A program made the position numbers and the translations under genes. Of a DNA stretch of 64,000 nucleotides, positions 63,355 through 64,000 are shown piece by piece (the stretch's first letter is position 1; each line of letters begins with the position of its first letter). The stretch is from UBA1952 sp965246855 (GTDB lineage Bacteria > Bacteroidota > Bacteroidia > Chitinophagales > Chitinophagaceae): positions 305,541-369,540 of the forward strand of contig CBDFFP010000006.1 in assembly GCA_965246855.1 (NCBI GenBank), written 5' to 3'. The notes beneath the pieces were generated by a model. It searched no databases. It was given only the letters and a program-made list of their open reading frames with translations, and was not told the DNA's origin.

Positions 63355-63973
63355 TGCTTTGCAAATCATTGTGTTTATCTCCTTCTGACACTCTTCTACT
63401 TCCGCCATATTTTTTAGAGAAGGTATTTTGGCGACTAATTCCTCAATACGATTTTCAATTTGAAAATCTAAATTTCTTGGAACAAATATAATATCAATAT
63501 ACATTTTTATTCCATCGGCGTGTACCTGTTCCTGATGTAGCTGCGATCTTTGAGAAGTACCATTCGCACAAACGCGAATTAAGGTATCCGGTAATAAAGG
63601 ATAGTCGTTCGCCTACTATAAAAAATACTGTATTATTCAAGTAAAACCCCTTATCGTCAAGGCAAAAATTTGCACTATCCGACAACTCTAGCCATACAAT
63701 TTTCTGCCGGTCAAAATCTTTCTAATAAGCGCAGTTCCGCAGGTTGTAAGGCGTGACACCTTTATCAGCACGGCCCACTAGTTCTGGGAAAAACTGATCT
63801 AGATGCTTTTTTACCGCTGGATAATCTTCAACTACAATAGGCTTTATCCCCTCTTCTCTTAGTCCATTGTGTGTGCCGATGAGCCACCAGTCCGCGAATT
63901 GGTAGCTATACTTTTTAATGTCCCTGCCGCGCAAAATCGGTCGTATGATTTCGGCAGATTTAGAGTCTTCAGC
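62620..63973. repeat. 41-nt inverted repeats bounding an approximately 1.3-kb potentially invertible segment
   Basis: Positions 62620-62660 (inside the methylase gene) and the reverse complement of 63933-63973 agree at 37 of 41 bases; a 29-nt core (62630-62658 with 63935-63963) has one difference. The coding context is the same in both (AEDxKSAEIIRPI). Immediately outside, codons differ almost everywhere although the residues are kept, e.g. LRGRD is written with different bases in all five codons. Confidence 0.8.
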
Positions 63974-64000
63974 TATCAACTCATTCTTCTTAGCTCCTGT
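63307..64000 (-). pseudogene. Inverted second C-terminal (specificity) half of an Eco57I-type methylase, with one stop and one frame break
   Basis: Read from the right edge on the minus strand: TGAKKNELIAEDSKSAEIIR PILRGRDIKKYSYQFADWWL, homologous to the C-terminal part of the + strand methylase, then a different recognition region HNGLREEGIKPIVVEDYPAV, TPYNLRNCAY. An in-frame TAG follows (63722-63724), then KDFDRQKIVWLELSDSANFC, GYLNSRLCEWYFSKIAATSG, TGTRRWNK, a break near 63502 (one extra A in AAAAA), and MYIDIIFVPRNLDFQIENRI to ILAIGDLV. The chain is otherwise complete to its natural C-terminus. It has no N-terminal catalytic part within the window, which is cut at the right edge, so it may be a silent cassette or the end of a second full gene. 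Confidence 0.8.

Overview
The window is chromosomal DNA of a Bacteroidota bacterium, most likely of the Chitinophagaceae/Chitinophagia type. The evidence is a TonB-dependent receptor with a carboxypeptidase-like N-terminal domain, a type IX secretion C-terminal sorting domain, several families largely confined to the phylum (DUF4836, DUF4199, DUF3127, DUF6580, 2TM domain, MbnP, a dihydroorotase-like protein without the metal histidines), Bacteroidota-type -7 boxes (TAnnTTTG) and no evident Shine-Dalgarno sequences. No rRNA or tRNA gene was recognised.

Layout. 0-11 kb: the tail of an MscS channel, a TonB receptor, the sbcD-sbcC operon, and an mbnP-mbnH-YHYH copper/haem-oxidation operon. 11.7-19.5 kb: prohibitin, purN, a lipoprotein, a secreted TPR protein, ComEC, ubiX and a YkuK-like RNase H-fold gene. 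This stretch contains about 17 single-base frame breaks, mostly extra bases in homopolymers, which looks like uncorrected sequence error. 19.6-29.5 kb: a BatA-like membrane protein translationally coupled to a dihydroorotase-like protein, DUF4199, a family 2 glycosyltransferase, msrB, DUF4440, DUF3127, DUF4836, an Asp-box lipoprotein and an S4 protein. 30-49 kb: housekeeping genes (gltX, radA, a soluble hybrid histidine kinase, secA, comF, a sugar-nucleotide transferase, a PfkB kinase, lpxD, aminotransferase IV, acyl-CoA dehydrogenase). 49.4-50.7 kb: a small AT-rich unknown gene and a divergent HTH gene separated by eight 22-bp tandem repeats. 50.7-56.4 kb: lipocalin, aspartate-type aminotransferase, a tail-anchored receiver protein, RNase D and a FrnE-like DsbA protein.

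56.5-64 kb holds the most interesting locus: a phospholipase D-SNF2 helicase followed by an Eco57I-type adenine methylase, a probable DNA-defence (restriction) pair. Immediately downstream, tail to tail with the methylase and running off the right edge, is a second, inverted C-terminal specificity half of the same family. The two halves share a 41-nt inverted repeat (37 of 41 identical), so inversion of about 1.3 kb would exchange the target-recognition region. This looks like a phase-variable, or formerly variable, restriction-specificity switch. The inverted half has a stop codon and one frame break.

Intergenic DNA is rich in repeats: long inverted repeats of a 'GGTCATTCCGAC' family (three good copies), a ~96-bp element in two copies, a 23-bp-arm hairpin at 46.3 kb, and a short TTTCTACTTTCTACTAA motif in front of four genes.
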